Source of the DNA: Shewanella abyssi
GTDB taxonomy: Bacteria; Pseudomonadota; Gammaproteobacteria; Enterobacterales; Shewanellaceae
Assembly (NCBI RefSeq): GCF_023284025.1
Contig: NZ_JAKIKR010000050.1
Location: forward strand, 1 to 37,393
Direction: 5' to 3'
Length of the DNA: 37,393 nt
In this document: piece by piece, positions 6,501 to 16,041 of the stretch
Numbering within the stretch: the stretch's first letter is position 1
Layout: each line of letters opens with the position of its first letter
Notes under the pieces: model-generated
What the model saw: the letters and a program-made list of their open reading frames with translations, nothing else
The model's database searches: none
Told to the model about the DNA's origin: nothing
Program-made: the position numbers and the translations under genes

Positions 6501-8954
6501 CTAGTGTGCTTTAAGCAATTCACTGCATGATTTATTTAGCAATTGGCGACAACGCCAAAGCCCAAGGAGTGCAACTACTAAACCGCCACTCAAAGGTGCG
6601 ATGCCCCACCAAGGCCAATGCATATAAACATTGAGCTCAAACACCTGAGTTTTCAGTAGGTACAGGGTAAATTCAGCAACAATAACCGCTAATACACCGG
6701 CGATGGTTCCTAACAGTGCAAATTCGAGCCCCGTCGCCGCTCTAAGTAACCAACCCGATGCACCAAAGGTCCTTAATACTGCAAGCTCCCGTTGTCTGCT
6801 CGCCATTCCAGCCTCTGTTTGCGCTATCATCACCAATGCACTGGCAAGTAATACCAGCACCAACACTAAGGTTAATGACAAAGAGACTTGATCGATGATC
6901 TGACGTAACTGCTTCACCATTGCACCGACATCGATAATAGATACTGTTGGGAACTGCTTTATTAATGACAAAATAACCGAGCGTTGTGACTCTTCTAAGT
7001 GGAAGCTAGACATTGAGGTATAAGCAAATGGCGCTAAGGCTTCTTTGGTGAAGATCATAAAGAAGTTTGGCTGCAGAGTCTCCCAATGAACAGCGCGAAT
7101 ACTGGCAACTTTGACCGTTAAAGACTGGTTGTCTATGGTATAAGTTAAGGTATCACCTAGGGCCAGCTCTAGTCGTTCGGCAACCCCAGACTCCACTGAC
7201 ACATCAAAAGTATCCTGGTTAAACTGACCAGAAATAATTTCGTTATTGTCAGGCATGCTGTCGCGGTAAGTTAAGTTTAGTTCGCGCGAGATCCCAACTC
7301 GCCCCTCATCACCGGCTTTCTTTTGCTCGGAAGATATCAACGGCTCGTCATTAATCGCGCTCAAACGCCCTCTAATGACTGGATAGATAACCGCTGGAGC
7401 ATCCACATGGGGTTTCAAGAAATCAGCGATTGCTGCTGTTTCTTCCGGTGCAATATTGACGAGAAAGTAATTGGGTGCATTTTCTGGTAACTGCTTTTGC
7501 CACTCGTTAAGAATATCTTGTCTGAGTGCAAAAATGGTCAACAATAGTACTAGCGCACTGCTAAATCCTACCAGCTGTACTGCATTTTGCCGCGCTCGGC
7601 GTCGAAGTCCCGCCAATGCCAGCTGCAGTGGATTGGTGGTTTTCATCCCCACACTATGACCCAAACGGATCATAAAGAAGCCTAAAACACTCAGCAAGGT
7701 CCCTAATAGTAAGACTGCTGCAACCACGGTTAAGGTTAATGGCAGGCTCTGTGAATACAGGTAACCGAGCAATGCCATGGCACTTAAACTTAATAAAAGG
7801 TGTAACCACATACCGAGCTGTAACCCTTCAAGATGCCCCTGCAATACTCTCAGTGGAGGAATAGACAGTAACCGCATTAGCGGGTATGCCGAAAACATAA
7901 AAGCACTGATAAAACCGGTACTAATACCGAGCAGTATTGGGCGGCTTATTGGTGGACTGTAAGCTGCGATTTCTACCGGTAGAAATGCAGTGATCAGGCG
8001 GTCGAGCCCGAAGCCACCGATTAAGCCAAGTACCACACCTAGGGCCGTGACAAGTAAAAGGTGGGTACCAAATAAAATCCTTATCTGTTTTGCTGAAGCG
8101 CCAAACGTCTTCAACATCGCCACCACGTCATAATGACGCTGACAATATCGCTGCGCTGCAATACCGATGGCTGCACAGGCAAGTGCGATACCCAGTAGGC
8201 TTGCCAGTAATAAAAATCGCTCTGCTCGTTTAACGGCACTGGCAATGGGCGAATCACCAGACTGAACATCTACCCAGCGCTGACTGGTATTGAGTAACGG
8301 TTTAGCTTGCACTTCAAAAGCATCAAGTTTTGCACCATCACCTGCAAACTGATATAGGTATGTTACGCGGCTACCAGGTTGGATCACCTGTGTCTTACCC
8401 ACATCTTCAATACGCATCAACACCACTGGGGATGAGGCAAAAGGGTTAAATCCTGCGTCAGGTAGCCGAATAATTTCATTTGATAAGCTAAAATTGGCGT
8501 TACCAATCTCAATCTGTGGTGGATAGCCCAGCAAGCCGCCTAATCGGGTTTCAAACCAGATGTTATCTGCACTCGGTAACCCTTGCGCAACACCAGAGCT
8601 GAGCTCTATATTACCCTTTAGCGGATAGCCTTGTTCAACCGCTCTTATGGTCACCAGTTGGAATTCATCTCCGGCATATACCATGGAGTTAAACTGCATA
8701 CTGGTCACGCGAGCAAGGCCAATGTCGTCAGCGATGGCTAACACCGCGGGATCTATCTCTTTGGGAGAGTTAATAATCCTATCAGCCGCGATAAACTTTG
8801 ACGCTTGGCCGTTAATTGCCAACTGTAGCCGTTCACTGACTGATGCTAATCCTGTGACTGAAAGTACTGCTAGGGTGATAGCCAGAATGATCAACAGCAG
8901 TTGGCCTTGAGACAACTCTCGCTTAAACAGCCTCCATGCTAGCTTTAGCTCCAT
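6501..8954 (-). CDS. ybbP: FtsX-like ABC transporter permease (YbbP family)
   Basis: The 817-residue inner-membrane protein has one N-terminal helix (about 17-40), a periplasmic domain (about 45-245), a first FtsX-type core with several helices (about 246-370), two central helices, a second periplasmic region (about 485-690) and a final FtsX core (about 690-805). This duplicated MacB/FtsX-fold layout is that of YbbP, which works with the ATPase YbbA and is linked to lipoprotein, lipid or esterase export; the substrate is unproven. It overlaps the ybbA 3' end by 10 bp, showing translational coupling. The neighbouring tesA is the usual genomic partner. Confidence 0.9.
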   Translation of the reverse strand: MELKLAWRLFKRELSQGQLLLIILAITLAVLSVTGLASVSERLQLAINGQASKFIAADRIINSPKEIDPAVLAIADDIGLARVTSMQFNSMVYAGDEFQLVTIRAVEQGYPLKGNIELSSGVAQGLPSADNIWFETRLGGLLGYPPQIEIGNANFSLSNEIIRLPDAGFNPFASSPVVLMRIEDVGKTQVIQPGSRVTYLYQFAGDGAKLDAFEVQAKPLLNTSQRWVDVQSGDSPIASAVKRAERFLLLASLLGIALACAAIGIAAQRYCQRHYDVVAMLKTFGASAKQIRILFGTHLLLVTALGVVLGLIGGFGLDRLITAFLPVEIAAYSPPISRPILLGISTGFISAFMFSAYPLMRLLSIPPLRVLQGHLEGLQLGMWLHLLLSLSAMALLGYLYSQSLPLTLTVVAAVLLLGTLLSVLGFFMIRLGHSVGMKTTNPLQLALAGLRRRARQNAVQLVGFSSALVLLLTIFALRQDILNEWQKQLPENAPNYFLVNIAPEETAAIADFLKPHVDAPAVIYPVIRGRLSAINDEPLISSEQKKAGDEGRVGISRELNLTYRDSMPDNNEIISGQFNQDTFDVSVESGVAERLELALGDTLTYTIDNQSLTVKVASIRAVHWETLQPNFFMIFTKEALAPFAYTSMSSFHLEESQRSVILSLIKQFPTVSIIDVGAMVKQLRQIIDQVSLSLTLVLVLVLLASALVMIAQTEAGMASRQRELAVLRTFGASGWLLRAATGLEFALLGTIAGVLAVIVAEFTLYLLKTQVFELNVYMHWPWWGIAPLSGGLVVALLGLWRCRQLLNKSCSELLKAH

Positions 8955-9736
8955 GAACTTGCCTCTTTGTTGACCGCAATATCTGCCTGTTCAGATTCAG
9001 CATTCTCATTGGGTTTTTCGGCTAGCGTTTCGCTGACGGGTTCACTTGTTTTTTCGCTGTACTTTTCGCTTAAGTTACCTGAATCCATAATAAACTGCCG
9101 CTGACAGCGGCTTGCCAAAATCATGTCATGAGTCACCAATACCAGTGTAGTGTCACTCTCTCGGTTGAGTTCAAACAACATATCTGCAATTTTATCGCTG
9201 TTGGCTGAATCTAGGTTACCCGTTGGCTCATCAGCAAACAGGACTTTGGGTTCACAGATAAAGGCACGGGCGATTGCCACCCGTTGCTGTTCCCCGCCAG
9301 ACAGTTGATTTGGAAAGTGATTAAGCCTGTGACTCAATCCAACCCGTTGCAACATCGCCTGAGACTTTTCTTTGGCATTGGCAATACCAGCAAGTTCCGC
9401 AGGCAACATGACGTTTTCCAATGCATTTAAGGTATCGACCAACATAAAAGACTGGAAGATAAAACTGACCTTCTTTTTACGCAGTGCTGCCTTAGATTCT
9501 TCATTTAATGTTTCAAGCGGCACTCCATCGAGTAGAATGGAACCTTGGCTAGGAGAATCAAGCGCAGCAAGTAAACCCAGCAAAGTTGACTTACCCGAGC
9601 CTGATGGCCCAAGTATCGCGACACTCTCGCCCTGCTTGACATCCATATTAATGCCGTTGAGGATGGTCAACTCTCCCTCTTGAGTATTAACCGATTTAAT
9701 TAGGTGGCTTACCGTTATGGCGCTATTTTCAGACAT
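8945..9736 (-). CDS. ybbA: ABC transporter ATP-binding protein YbbA
   Basis: This is a cytosolic ATPase of the LolD/MacB-like subfamily with Walker A GPSGSGKST, Q-loop region FQSF, signature LSGGEQQR, Walker B VLFADEPTGNLD and switch His in LVTHD. I chose the start MSEN at 9736 because AGAAGGG lies about 4-5 bp upstream; the longer frame back to 9781 has no ribosome site. The C-terminal tail after about residue 220 is long, acidic and Glu/Ser-rich (repeats of SEKxSEx), which is unusual for YbbA and may be a variable linker. It couples to ybbP by overlap, and its 5' end overlaps the divergent tesA start by 20 bp. Confidence 0.92.
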   Translation of the reverse strand: MSENSAITVSHLIKSVNTQEGELTILNGINMDVKQGESVAILGPSGSGKSTLLGLLAALDSPSQGSILLDGVPLETLNEESKAALRKKKVSFIFQSFMLVDTLNALENVMLPAELAGIANAKEKSQAMLQRVGLSHRLNHFPNQLSGGEQQRVAIARAFICEPKVLFADEPTGNLDSANSDKIADMLFELNRESDTTLVLVTHDMILASRCQRQFIMDSGNLSEKYSEKTSEPVSETLAEKPNENAESEQADIAVNKEASSWS

Positions 9737-10346
9737 AAAACCCTTCTTTAACCTTAAAAACCGACTATGTGGTTTTGTCATTTTATTGATGTTCAGCAGT
9801 TTTCCGCTGAGTGCTGCCCCTATATTAATCCTAGGTGACAGCCTAAGTGCAAGTTATGGAATGCCAGAAAATGAAGGATGGGTGCATCTATTGCGGTCAA
9901 AGATGCCTGAACACACCATCATTAATGGCTCTGTAAGCGGTGAAACCTCCGCCGGCGGATTGCGTAGACTGCCCGCCCTGCTTGAATCTGTAAGCCCAGC
10001 AGTCCTGTTAGTTGAACTGGGTGGCAATGACGGACTGAGAGGTTTCCCTCCTAAACAATTGAAAGATAATCTTACAAAAATCATCGAGCTTGCAAAAACA
10101 AAACAGATAAAAGTGCTGCTCAGTGAGATCATGGTACCGCCTAACTACGGTCCGCGCTATGCATCTCAGATCAGCAAAGTCTATAAAGAGCTCGCAGCGG
10201 AGCACGATATCACCCTTATGCCGTTTTTCATGGAAGCCATTGTAATAGACAGTAGCTTGATGCAAAGAGATGGGATCCATCCAAATGCAAAAGCACAGCC
10301 GCGAATTGCCGAATTTATACAGCCTTGGATCCAACAAACACTATAA
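9717..10346 (+). CDS. tesA: Multifunctional acyl-CoA thioesterase I / lysophospholipase L1 / arylesterase
   Basis: The 209-residue SGNH hydrolase has an N-terminal signal peptide ending near SAA-P (residue 34). The catalytic blocks are GDSLS (Ser42), Gly75 in GSVSGETS, Asn104 in GGNDG, and D185-x-x-H188 in DGIHP. The family hydrolyses thioesters, esters and lysophospholipids in the periplasm. The ATG at 9717 gives a normal-length signal peptide, although it has no good Shine-Dalgarno; the next in-frame ATG (9789) would leave too short a signal. It diverges from ybbA with overlapping 5' ends, so each gene's promoter must lie inside the other's coding region. Confidence 0.93.
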   Translation: MALFSDIKPFFNLKNRLCGFVILLMFSSFPLSAAPILILGDSLSASYGMPENEGWVHLLRSKMPEHTIINGSVSGETSAGGLRRLPALLESVSPAVLLVELGGNDGLRGFPPKQLKDNLTKIIELAKTKQIKVLLSEIMVPPNYGPRYASQISKVYKELAAEHDITLMPFFMEAIVIDSSLMQRDGIHPNAKAQPRIAEFIQPWIQQTL

Positions 10347-10461
10347 GGCATACGCTAAAAATGAACATAATGCTTGAAGCTCGGCTGGCAACTTTGTAGA
10401 TTACTGAGAGGCTCATCTAGCCTATTGAATTTCAGGACAAGTCAGCTTCAGGGAGAGTGTA

Positions 10462-11574
10462 ATGATAAAAACATTTAGCGGCTGCATATTGGTTGCAGGC
10501 AGCTTTATTGTAGGCTGTTTTAGCGCCGCTATTTTAGCTGCTGAATCCGTCAACCACATAACCTCTGAGCAAATAACACCAGAACAAATATCCCTCCCTG
10601 TAGACATTAAGTACGATTGGTTACAACTCACCTCATTAGAGTTACTCAAAGGCGAAATCGTTAACCTCTACGACGACAAACTCGAGTTCGATAGTGATGA
10701 ACTCGATAGCGTATTTATCGATTGGGAAGATGTAAAAATGCTGCAAAGTAGCGGTATAGTCAGTATTGGTTTTACCGATCTCAGCACTAAAACCGGTCGG
10801 CTACTCGTCAAAGATGGCAAGTCCTATATCAATGGTGAAGCGTTTGATAATAGCCAGATAATGACCATTATCGCTGGCGAACAAACCGAAGCTAACTATT
10901 GGTCAAGTAAAATCACCTTAGGCGCCAACTTTCGAAAAGGTAATACAGACCAGATAGACTACAACACACTCGCCAAGACCCGGCGACGCACAACGGAATC
11001 ACGATTCAATCTAGACTATATCGGCAACTTCTCTGAAACTGACGGTGAAAACCGCATTAATAATCACCGGATCAACAGTAACTTTGACTGGTTCATCTCC
11101 AAACAGTTTTATCTTAGACCCGTATTTGCTGAAGTCTATATCGACCCATTTTTGAATATAGATTATCGCATCACAGTCGGCTCTGGTCTGGGTTACAACT
11201 TCATTGATAATGCCAAAACAGAGTGGAGTGTCAGTGGTGGTCCCGCATACACCTATACACGATTTGATACCGTCCAAATCGATGAAGACAAAGATGATGG
11301 CAGTGCAGCACTGGTCATTGAAAGTCTTTATGATACGGAAATTAGCGGAGACATCGATTTTAATGCGCTATATCGCTTACAGTACGGTAATGAAACCTCC
11401 GGCGGTTATACCCACCATGCGATTGCAACGTTAGAGATAGAGCTGACCGATATGTTTGATCTTGACCTGTCATTCGTTTGGGACAGAATCAATAACCCAC
11501 AACCTGACGCAAACAAGCTAACACCTGAACCTAACGATTATCAGTTTATCATTGGTTTTGGTATCGATATTTAG
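10462..11574 (+). CDS. DUF481 (YdiY-like) outer-membrane beta-barrel protein
   Basis: The 370-residue product has a signal peptide (about 1-29, ending near LAA-E). A small N-terminal domain (about 45-140) follows that resembles a ligand/adaptor beta domain. The C-terminal part (about 148-370) is a DUF481 beta-barrel with many alternating aromatic strands, e.g. GANFRKGNTDQIDYN, and a terminal strand YQFIIGFGIDI. DUF481 proteins are outer-membrane proteins of unknown cargo. GGGAGAG 5 bp before the ATG supports the start. It stands alone, with a strong hairpin terminator at 11645. Confidence 0.88.
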   Translation: MIKTFSGCILVAGSFIVGCFSAAILAAESVNHITSEQITPEQISLPVDIKYDWLQLTSLELLKGEIVNLYDDKLEFDSDELDSVFIDWEDVKMLQSSGIVSIGFTDLSTKTGRLLVKDGKSYINGEAFDNSQIMTIIAGEQTEANYWSSKITLGANFRKGNTDQIDYNTLAKTRRRTTESRFNLDYIGNFSETDGENRINNHRINSNFDWFISKQFYLRPVFAEVYIDPFLNIDYRITVGSGLGYNFIDNAKTEWSVSGGPAYTYTRFDTVQIDEDKDDGSAALVIESLYDTEISGDIDFNALYRLQYGNETSGGYTHHAIATLEIELTDMFDLDLSFVWDRINNPQPDANKLTPEPNDYQFIIGFGIDI

Positions 11575-12077
11575 TCAAAGATCTTAAATCATCTGATAAC
11601 CCCCTGACTTACCGTTCTCGGATTAACATTTAAACCAACCGCTTCGCCCTTGTTTAGATCAATCTAAACAAGGGCGTATTCAACCTTATCCTTATCCTTA
11701 TCCGCAGCAAAGGCTTAGCTCTCAACCCAAAACATCAACGCTCTCACCTTTAGCACTTCGTAAGAGTCAATACTACAATGTTGACTGCCACTTGCTAATA
11801 TTTTGCTTAACATCCTGTTTAACATTATTTAAACAATATACTGCACAGTTAAATTTTATGAATAAAAATCACAATCAATTGCAATGATATAACCGTTTGA
11901 ATTGCAGTATCTTCATAAGTATTTTCAATCACTAACAACAAGAAGAACGTTTAACAGTGCGTGCAAGGCTAATTGATACGACTATGTTGCGAACTTGTTG
12001 TCCCAATTTCACATTGCTTATCTAGTACGTCAGTGCAATCTAGAACATGAATAATAAAAATAAATTCTGGAGACGCT
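11575..12077 (+). promoter_or_regulatory. Intergenic region with terminator and presumed promoter of the beta-helix/cytochrome gene
   Basis: The stretch contains the terminator of the DUF481 gene, three ATCCTT hexamers (about 11686-11705), and an AT-rich segment (11820-11940) with loosely repeated TTGCA/TGCAA motifs that probably holds the promoter of the next gene. I see no ORF of note and no confident -35/-10 pair. Confidence 0.4.
11645..11676 (+). terminator. Terminator of DUF481 gene
   Basis: The perfect 14-bp arms CGCCCTTGTTTAGA and TCTAAACAAGGGCG enclose a TCAA loop, 70 bp after the stop codon. The T-run afterwards is poor. Confidence 0.65.
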
Positions 12078-14729
12078 ATGCTCAACAAGAAACCTTCTTG
12101 GCTAATGCCGACATTAATCGCTACCGCAGTTGCAATAAGCTTGGGGGCTTGTTCATCTGACGATGACGATACAACAACAGAAATAGAGACACCGCCCGTT
12201 GTCACTCCTGAACCAGAAGGGCCAACGTTCCCCGAAGGCGCAATTATGATCGAGGACGGTGAAAACCTCACCATTCGTATCCAAGAAGCGCTTATCGATG
12301 CGCAAAGTAACGATGTGATCGTCCTGCCCAAAGGGACATTTGAAATCGAATCTACGTTATTATTTGATGGTGATGTCGACGGTGACGGTAGTTACGCTAA
12401 AAATATAACCATAATGGGCTACGGTCAGAATGAGACCATTCTAGATTTCTCAAAAGCAAACTCTGGCGACGGTATCTTTGTCCAAAATGCGGTAAATATA
12501 GTCATTCAAGATCTGTCTGTGAATGAAGCTAAAAATAACGGTATCAAGCTAAAAAACACCAACGGGATTATATTACGTCGCCTCGCAACCGTTTGGGAAG
12601 GCGAACTTGATGAAGATAATGGAGCATATGGCCTCTATCCAGTCGAATGTGAAAACATTCTTATTGAAGACACCTATGTACGCGGCAGTGCCGATGCGGG
12701 TATTTATGTCGGTCAATCACAATACATAGTTGTTAGACGCAACATTGCCGAAGAAAACGTTGCCGGTATTGAGATTGAAAACTCAAAATATGCTGATGTT
12801 TATGACAACGAAGCCATGGGAAATACTGGCGGTATCCTTGTTTTCGACCTGCCGATTAACAACCATAGATATGGCTCCAGTGTCAGGATTTTCAATAACA
12901 AAATCTACGATAACAATACTAAAAACTTTGCTAACGCTTCAGCCAACCCTGCGGGAGTGCATATTGTGCCACCGGGCACAGGTATAATTATTCTGTCCAC
13001 TGATGACGTTGAGATTTTTAACAACGAAATTACCAATCACGACACCATGGGCATCACCATCTCTAGTTTCTTCATTGCCGAACCCGACATTAACGCATTT
13101 GTAGGTAACTATGGCCAACCAGGACAGCCTATTGAAGATGGTTGGCGTCCTACCCCACGTAATATTTATCTCCATGATAACGTGATCACAGGCTATGGTC
13201 AGAAGCCTAACGGATACTTGATTGATGACATCATTAAAGGCTACCTGTTTACCCACGGTGCTTTCCCTGGCGTACTCTATGACGGTTTAGGTGAAACGCT
13301 ATCTAACAATGGCACAGCCGCTTACCTTGGACTACAAGAGATGCCATTCGCTGCCGATGGCAGTGACAACATTTGTGCGAGCGATAATGGCGATGTTTCC
13401 TTTGGCCGCTTATATGCTAACGACAACGCCGATATTGCCAATCCCGAAATTCTATATGAAAAAACCCAAGACAAATTATTGAACTGTGCTCAGGTGAGCT
13501 TACCCGTTCATACCGTAACCTTTGGTGATCAAATTTTCGGTTGCGGCGTTGATGACAATACCGAAGGTTGTGATGGTGGTAACCTTATCGGCGGTGGCGG
13601 CACCATAGGTGAAGGAGAAGGCGGCCTGGTAGGAGATGGTGACTTAAGTCTTTGTACGGCAGAAAGCACTAACGTCTCTTGGGACGCACTGCTAAAAGCC
13701 AACTGCCCTAACCTTTCAGACTACAACTTATTCGCCGATGCGAAAAATCCTGCTAACGCCCCGAATTCTGGGGGCCTACCTTATGACTTAAATACGCCTT
13801 TATTTACTGATTATTCGAGTAAATACCGTTATGTATTTGTACCAGAAGGTAAAAAAGCTGACTTTTCGGCGATGGAGTCAATGGACTTCCCTGTCGGCAC
13901 TGTCTTAGTGAAGACATTTGCACTTCCGGCTGACACTAGTGAGCGTGGCCTATCGAATGAAGATTTGGTTGAAACTCGTTTACTCATCCATCGTGAGAGT
14001 GGTTGGACTGCACTGCCTTATGTGTGGAATTCTGAAAGAGCGGATGCCGTACTCGCTAAAGCAGGCGCAATTCAAGCTAAAAAGGTTGTCCATAATGGCG
14101 ACACCATGGACTTTGATTATGTCGTGCCGAGCATGAACCAATGTAAACAGTGTCACCAATTTAAACCCGATGCCGATAGCCCTGCAAAGTTTGTCCCCAT
14201 TGGACCCAAGGCACGCCAACTAAACAAAGATTATGCCTACGGTGATGGCAGCATGAATCAGTTGTTAAAATGGCAAGCCGCAGGCATTTTACAAGGTGTT
14301 CCAGAGGTGACTACAATCGATACCGTACCGGCTTACAATGATGGTGATGAGGCCGATGTGGCTGCTCTTAGCGATGACGCATTGATGAAAACAGCCAAAG
14401 GTTATTTAGACATTAACTGTGCTCATTGTCATCGCCCTGAAGGTAACGCCTCTAATACCGGTCTAAAACTCGAGTATTGGAGAGATTACGCTGAAGACGC
14501 TGGCTATTCACACGGTACATGTAAGTCACCGGTGGCATATGGTGGTGGCTCACTTGGCTATGACGTTGTCCCAGGCAGCCCAGAAGAATCAATATTGCAC
14601 TTCCGTATGGACAGTAATGATCCAGGTGACAGAATGCCAGAAATTGGTCGCAGCCTCTCTCACGCTGAAGGCGTTGCATTAATCAACGAGTGGATTAAGC
14701 GCCTGCCGAGTGCATCTTGCTCAGGTTAA
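12078..14729 (+). CDS. Lipoprotein fusing a parallel beta-helix domain to an SO_2930-family dihaem c-type cytochrome
   Basis: The 883-residue protein has a lipobox LGAC (Cys25) and an acidic linker. A right-handed parallel beta-helix follows (about 60-460), with repeated N/D-rich rungs of the TIGR03805/pectate-lyase-like type. A Gly-rich linker comes next (about 505-535). The C-terminal domain (about 540-880) is of the TIGR03806/SO_2930 type and carries two haem motifs, C689-K-Q-C-H and C781-A-H-C-H. It is probably anchored on the outer membrane with haems in the periplasm or outside. These two families are usually neighbouring separate genes; here they are one polypeptide, followed by a free-standing paralogue of the second half. 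The biochemical role is unknown. GGAG 6 bp upstream supports the start. Confidence 0.88.
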   Translation: MLNKKPSWLMPTLIATAVAISLGACSSDDDDTTTEIETPPVVTPEPEGPTFPEGAIMIEDGENLTIRIQEALIDAQSNDVIVLPKGTFEIESTLLFDGDVDGDGSYAKNITIMGYGQNETILDFSKANSGDGIFVQNAVNIVIQDLSVNEAKNNGIKLKNTNGIILRRLATVWEGELDEDNGAYGLYPVECENILIEDTYVRGSADAGIYVGQSQYIVVRRNIAEENVAGIEIENSKYADVYDNEAMGNTGGILVFDLPINNHRYGSSVRIFNNKIYDNNTKNFANASANPAGVHIVPPGTGIIILSTDDVEIFNNEITNHDTMGITISSFFIAEPDINAFVGNYGQPGQPIEDGWRPTPRNIYLHDNVITGYGQKPNGYLIDDIIKGYLFTHGAFPGVLYDGLGETLSNNGTAAYLGLQEMPFAADGSDNICASDNGDVSFGRLYANDNADIANPEILYEKTQDKLLNCAQVSLPVHTVTFGDQIFGCGVDDNTEGCDGGNLIGGGGTIGEGEGGLVGDGDLSLCTAESTNVSWDALLKANCPNLSDYNLFADAKNPANAPNSGGLPYDLNTPLFTDYSSKYRYVFVPEGKKADFSAMESMDFPVGTVLVKTFALPADTSERGLSNEDLVETRLLIHRESGWTALPYVWNSERADAVLAKAGAIQAKKVVHNGDTMDFDYVVPSMNQCKQCHQFKPDADSPAKFVPIGPKARQLNKDYAYGDGSMNQLLKWQAAGILQGVPEVTTIDTVPAYNDGDEADVAALSDDALMKTAKGYLDINCAHCHRPEGNASNTGLKLEYWRDYAEDAGYSHGTCKSPVAYGGGSLGYDVVPGSPEESILHFRMDSNDPGDRMPEIGRSLSHAEGVALINEWIKRLPSASCSG

Positions 14730-14740
14730 TTTAACTGACT

Positions 14741-14772
14741 AAAAAGGCCGGGATGTTCCCGGCCTTTTTTTA
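14741..14772 (+). terminator. Rho-independent terminator after the fused cytochrome gene
   Basis: The stem AAAAAGGCCGGGA / TCCCGGCCTTTTT has a 3-nt loop and a following T-run, 12 bp after the stop. It separates the two cytochrome genes into different transcripts. Confidence 0.92.
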
Positions 14773-14794
14773 TTACCACTTAATTCTCAATACA

Positions 14795-14825
14795 AAATAC
14801 TCAATACTCAACACTCAACACTCAA
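14795..14825. repeat. Period-7 array (AAYACTC)n, about 4 copies
   Basis: A short tandem run of ACTCAAT/ACTCAAC heptamers lies between the terminator and the next gene. It has the same 7-bp period as the arrays at 922-964 and in 16042-16230, but a different sequence. Confidence 0.75.
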
Positions 14826-14850
14826 AAATAAACTACTGTCTAGGTGACTT

Positions 14851-16041
14851 ATGCATAATCTAGTTATCCTCTGTCTAATGCTACTTCTCAGCGCCTGTGG
14901 CGATTCCAGCGACACAAAAGAGCTCGCTAGCGAAGAAGCCCCACTATCCCCCACTGAACCAACAACAGACCCAGCTCCATCGCAGTCAGCATGTGACGCC
15001 ACGACCAGTGAGGTAAACTGGGATGCCTTAATGGCTGAAGATTGCCAGGAGTTGTCACAATATGGACTATTTATAGACTCTAGCATTCCGACTATCGACC
15101 CTATCGCGCCGGGGATCGGCTATCAACTTTCGACTCAATTATTTTCCAACTATGCCAGTAAACACCGCTTCATATTTGTTCCTCCAGGGGAGAAAATAGC
15201 TTATCACTCAAGTAACACCTTCGAGATCCCAATAGGCACTGTTCTTGTCAAAACGTTCTCATTACCCTTCGATACACAAGTGCTTGGCGCAAGTAATGAA
15301 GTGCTCATTGAAACTCGATTACTGATCCATAGAGAAGCGGGCTGGACCACTCTGCCCTACATTTGGAAAAACAGCGTCGCAACACTACAACAAGCGGGCA
15401 GGGATATTCCCCACAGTTTGAACCATCAAGGTCGCCAAGAAACTTTCGATTATCACGTTCCCAGTCGCGCAGAATGTAAAATATGTCATCAATCAACCTT
15501 TGCCAGTGACACCCAAACGGTGCGTATTCGCCCGATAGGGATTAAAGCGCATCTGCTCAATCTCGATATTAATCATCAAGGCCAGTCCACCAATCAACTA
15601 CAACTTTGGCAACAACTTAATATGCTCTCAGGATTACCTAACCTTAGGGACGTTGGCAAAACCGCTGACATACTTGACCAAGGCGCTTCACTGACAACGA
15701 GGGCAAAAGGCTATTTGGATATCAACTGCGCCCACTGTCACAACCCCGACGGCTTTGCCAGCATTTCAGGACTGCGCCTTGGTTTTTATGTCGACCATAC
15801 TAGCTATCAATACGGTATTTGTAAGCAACCCCCTGGCTGGGATGGCGGTGCCAAAGGCTTGTCTTACGACATTATTCCTAGCGATGGAGAGCACTCTATT
15901 TTGGTTTATCGCCAACAGCTTAATGAGCCCAAAGATAGAATGCCGCCCATTGGGAGAGCCATTGCCCACACAGAAGCCGTGACCGTGATTAAGGACTGGA
16001 TTGATGCTATGGCACCAGAACTGGGCAGTTGCCACCACTAA
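14851..16041 (+). CDS. SO_2930-family dihaem c-type cytochrome lipoprotein
   Basis: The 396-residue product has a short lipoprotein signal with lipobox LSAC (Cys16), a Ser/Pro/Thr-rich linker (about 20-48) and one TIGR03806-type domain homologous along its whole length to the C-terminal half of the preceding gene. It has two haem attachment sites, C209-K-I-C-H and C293-A-H-C-H, and both proteins keep the C-terminal DRMPxIGRxxxHxEAVxxIxxWI segment. It is probably an outer-membrane-tethered electron carrier or oxidase of unknown substrate. AGGTGA 4-5 bp before the ATG fits the start. Its last ~85 bp plus flank are repeated three more times downstream. Confidence 0.88.
   Translation: MHNLVILCLMLLLSACGDSSDTKELASEEAPLSPTEPTTDPAPSQSACDATTSEVNWDALMAEDCQELSQYGLFIDSSIPTIDPIAPGIGYQLSTQLFSNYASKHRFIFVPPGEKIAYHSSNTFEIPIGTVLVKTFSLPFDTQVLGASNEVLIETRLLIHREAGWTTLPYIWKNSVATLQQAGRDIPHSLNHQGRQETFDYHVPSRAECKICHQSTFASDTQTVRIRPIGIKAHLLNLDINHQGQSTNQLQLWQQLNMLSGLPNLRDVGKTADILDQGASLTTRAKGYLDINCAHCHNPDGFASISGLRLGFYVDHTSYQYGICKQPPGWDGGAKGLSYDIIPSDGEHSILVYRQQLNEPKDRMPPIGRAIAHTEAVTVIKDWIDAMAPELGSCHH

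Noticed and set aside
9737..9781. Longer start for YbbA
   Set aside because: No Shine-Dalgarno, and the extension is antisense to the tesA signal peptide; the ATG at 9736 has AGAAGGG.
11969..12331. Antisense ORF over the start of the beta-helix gene
   Set aside because: It is the complement of the signal peptide and acidic linker, low complexity, with no promoter or ribosome site.
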